Below are positions 60,425 through 64,000 of a stretch of 64,000 nt of DNA, piece after piece (positions within the stretch are counted from its first letter, which is position 1; each line of letters begins with the position of its first letter). The stretch lies in the NCBI RefSeq assembly GCF_963662255.1, contig NC_085046.1, positions 45,709,797-45,773,796 of the forward strand. The letters run 5' to 3'. The notes below the pieces were generated by a model. It ran no database searches, was not told the origin of the DNA, and was given only the letters and a program-made list of their open reading frames with translations. The translations under genes were made by a program, and so were the position numbers. This DNA is from Cinclus cinclus (Eukaryota; Chordata; Aves; Passeriformes; Cinclidae).

Positions 60425-62679
60425 ACGCTGCCACTCCATCCCCCAAAAATCATCCCTTGCATTTGCAAATATAAGATTTTATGAAAAACAGCGATGACAC
60501 CAAAATAATCCAAAACAACAACAAGAAGAAGCAGGCTAAGAATGTTGGTGAGCAATAGAAAGGAGTTAAGTGTTGATTTATAAGACATTTCATCTGTTAC
60601 TTTAGTACAGGCTCTTTTTATTTTGTAATTTTGCTTTTAAGCTGACACTGAGATTTATCAAAAGATTGCATTGGGGAAAAACCTCCTGCAGCATTTTTCT
60701 CATATACTGTAGCTTAAAAAGAATGTGAAATTCAAGATTGGAAAGTATTATGAAAAAGTAGCTTTCCTTTTTTTTTTTTTATTAACACATTTTTCCTCAA
60801 ACTTACTTCTCTACCAAAGTCTTTTTTTCCCACAAGGCTCCAAAGGAAAAGTTACATCAAATGGTAAAATCCATTGTATGTTATTTCCAGAATAATCATG
60901 GAAATTCCAGTCATGGAAATCTTGAATATGATTTTATCATTTGCACTGTAATGTTCCACTTTAACAAGGAGCAACATACTGAAGAATAATCAGTTTCTGA
61001 ATACTTGATGGTAAGCAAAAGCTGATGTTTCTGTGAATATTACACAGTGCTTAGGAATTTGTAGCACCTCAGATCTGTTGTATGGTAATAGCAGTTAAAA
61101 ATGGAAAACTCCTGTTATATCAGCTGTTATATCATCTCCCTGACCACCAGATTTTTTTCTTCAATGTGGTACTGATTTGCAAATGTCATGAGCCATGTGG
61201 CTTCCACTACATCCCCAGGGAGAATACACGGCATTAAAGAAGCCTTGAATATTCCTTTCCTTGACTTCATTTCCTTGTTCCTCTTTCATATCTCTTTGTT
61301 TTATTGAATTATTCCTAATAGTGCTTTGCCTTTAGGTATTTTCTTTCTCTCCTTCTCTTCTGTTTTCTACAAAACCACACAATTATTAATGCTGTTCTTT
61401 TTGGAATTTCTTCTGTTTTGTCATATCTTTCTGATATTGAGGAGGCATGGACTTATGTGTACTGTAGGCTATAATGGACACACTGGAAATCTCTGCTGGA
61501 GAAACTGATGTTTGTGTACAAAGGCACAGAGTTGTTTTGTGGCCCTACAAGTTAAACTCATACAAGAAGCACAGCACAAATTTGTATCCGACTCTTCATT
61601 CATGAAAAAGTGAGGTTTTGTTCCCCCTGTAAACTTAGTAGACTTTTTATACTGTATTTTACTGAAGGTAGAGTTAGATAGAGCTGCCTGTACTTTGTAT
61701 GGATGCATTATAGGTAAGTTTGTTGAAAGCTTCATTCTTATAATGATATCATGCATATTAAGAGAATAACTGCACTATTTTGACTTAAATTACAGGTACA
61801 CACTAACAGGAGTAGAGGTCTGTGAATAGCTGTTTGGTTTGGGGGTTTTTTGTAAGTTTCTGACTAGAAGAAAAAAAATATTGGAAAAATTGTTTTTTTG
61901 GGACAAGCTCCAATGATTTATCCAGGTTTTTTTTTTTTCTTTCTCCTCAAACGAAGTATTTAACTTAGCTTTGTATCAATTATTTATCAAGTTAAAATAT
62001 TAACTTATTTTAAATATATGTATATATATTCAAGGAAGTTTATTTCCAATGCTTCAGTTTGAAATGAAGAGTAAAAGGATTTTTAAGGTTTAAAAAAATG
62101 CTGTAGTTATTTAATTTTTAGCCAAATTGTTCTGATAAATTCAGCAGAAATTTGACCGATGTTTTATTTCAAATGAAAATAATCTCAGCTGGAAAGTTTG
62201 CTCAATGTTAGCTCAAGTGATATTATGTAGATGAGGAATGTTTGAAGAGAGAGGTTGTAGGTCTTCAATTATGATCGGCAGCCAACCTGTAGGAGTAGAA
62301 ATTGACTGTAATATATATGTATGGTATCTGTGAAGGCTCTTAGATCTTCCTGCAGGCAGACACTGGGTGGTTGTCTCCAGGAGTAGGATTCACTGCTATT
62401 CATATGAAAATGGTGGAAAATCTTGCCCTAAAGCTAATTTACTGCTGGAGTTTTACTTATCTGTCATGATGATCAAAGATAAAGGATTTGTTAATAGTCA
62501 GCTGACTGGTTGTCTGTCTGGGAAGTCAGCACAGCAGCACAATGAATCAGGCAGGCAAGAGACTGATTGCTATGTCATTGTTTTTCTCCAGAGAAAAGCC
62601 AAGAGCTGTGTCCACACAAAAAAGACCCCGGTTTTACTATATTATAGTCAGTTTAATCTCAGGGTACATGGTCCAAGTG

Positions 62680-62703
62680 TTTTTTCTTTTTTTTTTTTTT
62701 TTT
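62680..62703. repeat. T-rich tract
   Basis: A run of T broken by one C. Confidence 0.75.
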
Positions 62704-63249
62704 CTGAAAGCGAGTTCTTAAAGACACAACATTTCTGAAAAGCTTAATAGGATTGCAGTGAGTGGGAAGATATAGGCACAATGAATAATAAATGGTGTTG
62801 GTATGGCCATAATTAGCTAAATCTTAGATTTGTATTGTGCATATTTGGCTTAGAAGCCACTGAATGAATTTACCACTCTGACAAAGACTGATAGGTAATT
62901 AGACAGAAGGGAGGTTTTGCTACTGAAAAGCAAACTCATGGATTTACTTCCAGGCAATAAATATATATTCCAGCTGAAATGTGTCATTTGTGACTTCTTG
63001 AGATCACGTCTAAATGAAAACAACTAATTTTCAAAACCTTTGCAAGCTTTCTGAGAAAAATGTTCAGGATTTGGTAGGTGATTGTCAGATATCAGGTATT
63101 TGGAGAAAATCAGTATTTTTCATCCAAAATTTTGGCTTCATGGAAATTATGCTTCCTATAGTAATGATCACTTACATAATTTTAGATATGTAACTGTTTT
63201 TAAAACAGCTTGTCATCCTACAGCATACTCAGTTTGCTCTAATAATTTT

Positions 63250-63264
63250 ATTGTTGTTGTTGTT
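63250..63264. repeat. (TTG)n short microsatellite
   Basis: About five TTG units. Confidence 0.7.
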
Positions 63265-64000
63265 CCTAAGTGGAACTTAAAACACTGTTATTAGAGTTCT
63301 GTTTACAGAGCTCTACATTGCTTCAAATTAACTAGCATCCCATTCATCTTGATCTCCTTAACATCTGTATATGTAAACTGGATATGCTGGTTTGAGAGCT
63401 CCTTGGTTCTTGGACAATGTGTTTATTTCAACTGTGTGTATAAATATGTATTTATATTTGTATTGATATGTACACATGTATGTAACTGGGTCATTAGAAG
63501 AAGCAGCTGTACACCTCGGGAAATTTCAGTCATGCCACTGGATGTTTTTCCTGGTTTTCAAACTTTATATGAGAAACATTTCATATGTCTTGGGCATTTT
63601 CCAAATGTGAATCGGAAGAAAGACCTAAAGAAACCATACTGAGGCCTACTGAGGGCTAATGCCTAGATGAATGAATGCACAAGAACTTTTTATGTTGTTT
63701 AAAACTTAATTTAAACCCTATGCGGATACTTGATGAACGTTTCCTTTGTCGTTGTTACCTCCTTATTAACTCCATTGTGTTACAAGGCTACTATGTGTCA
63801 CTATTAAGTCAGAATGACAAAAGGGAGACTTTAGCAAGGTTTTTGTGGGGCTAGACCCTTATTTTCCCCAAGGTCAGAGCTGCCCCTTCAACCCCTGCTA
63901 TTTTGTGGCGTTTAGAAACTTAGCAGAAGATACCTTCGTGTAGGTTGGCTTTGTGATGTTAGTTGCAGTTAGTGGGGGGTGCATTTACAGGGATGGAAAC

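Larger units (their letters stand above)
60425..64000. other. gene-free AT-rich stretch
   Basis: No gene is recognised. It holds a T-rich tract (62680-62703), an (AT)n patch near 62013-62030, a (TTG)n run near 63250 and small tandem duplications such as CTGTTATATCA near 61110. Confidence 0.55.

Overview
The window looks like 64 kb of AT-rich, gene-poor vertebrate nuclear DNA, most likely from a bird and plausibly a songbird. Evidence for this is three or four truncated pieces of a CR1 (chicken repeat 1) LINE, an avian-type ERVL provirus and an avian-type solo LTR, set in DNA with no bacterial-style gene packing. I found no convincing host protein-coding gene, tRNA, rRNA or CRISPR array. The long host stretches could be intergenic or deep intron, and nothing here decides which.

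The main feature is an almost complete endogenous retrovirus on the minus strand, 19483-26172. It has paired LTRs (25485-26172 is the 5' LTR, 19483-20175 the 3' LTR), TG...CA termini and an AATGG target duplication on both sides. It also has a primer-binding-site-like sequence, a gag region, a long pro-pol reading frame and no env. Pol carries a DTG protease, a YIDD reverse transcriptase, an RNase H with four acidic residues and an integrase with a D,D(35)E triad, and it has no internal stop. Its sequence style, the 5-bp duplication and the missing env fit ERVL (class III). The leader ORF, both gag ORFs and pol all share one reading frame and are separated only by stop codons. The gag/pol junction is a single UAG, followed after 8 nt by a 7-bp perfect stem, the layout expected for translational readthrough. 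A second UAG lies inside gag.

Layout: 1-9629 unique AT-rich DNA; 9630-10425 CR1 3' end (+); 10426-19477 unique DNA; 19478-26177 ERVL with its duplication; 26178-28954 unique DNA with a C18 and a G14 tract; 28955-29400 CR1 piece (+); 29401-46900 unique DNA including a long near-perfect hairpin at 44672-44761; 46901-47529 a solo LTR flanked by a TGGGAG duplication; 47530-64000 unique DNA with two short CR1 3'-end pieces (57231-57320 minus, 60350-60424 plus).

How the parts work together: only the provirus forms a system. Its 5' LTR would drive one genomic RNA. Gag would be made directly, and pro-pol only as a Gag extension through the UAG, because pol has no AUG upstream of its protease motif. 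Without env it would be an intracellular retroelement. The internal gag stop makes this copy probably defective in cis, although its Pol could still be intact as an enzyme source.
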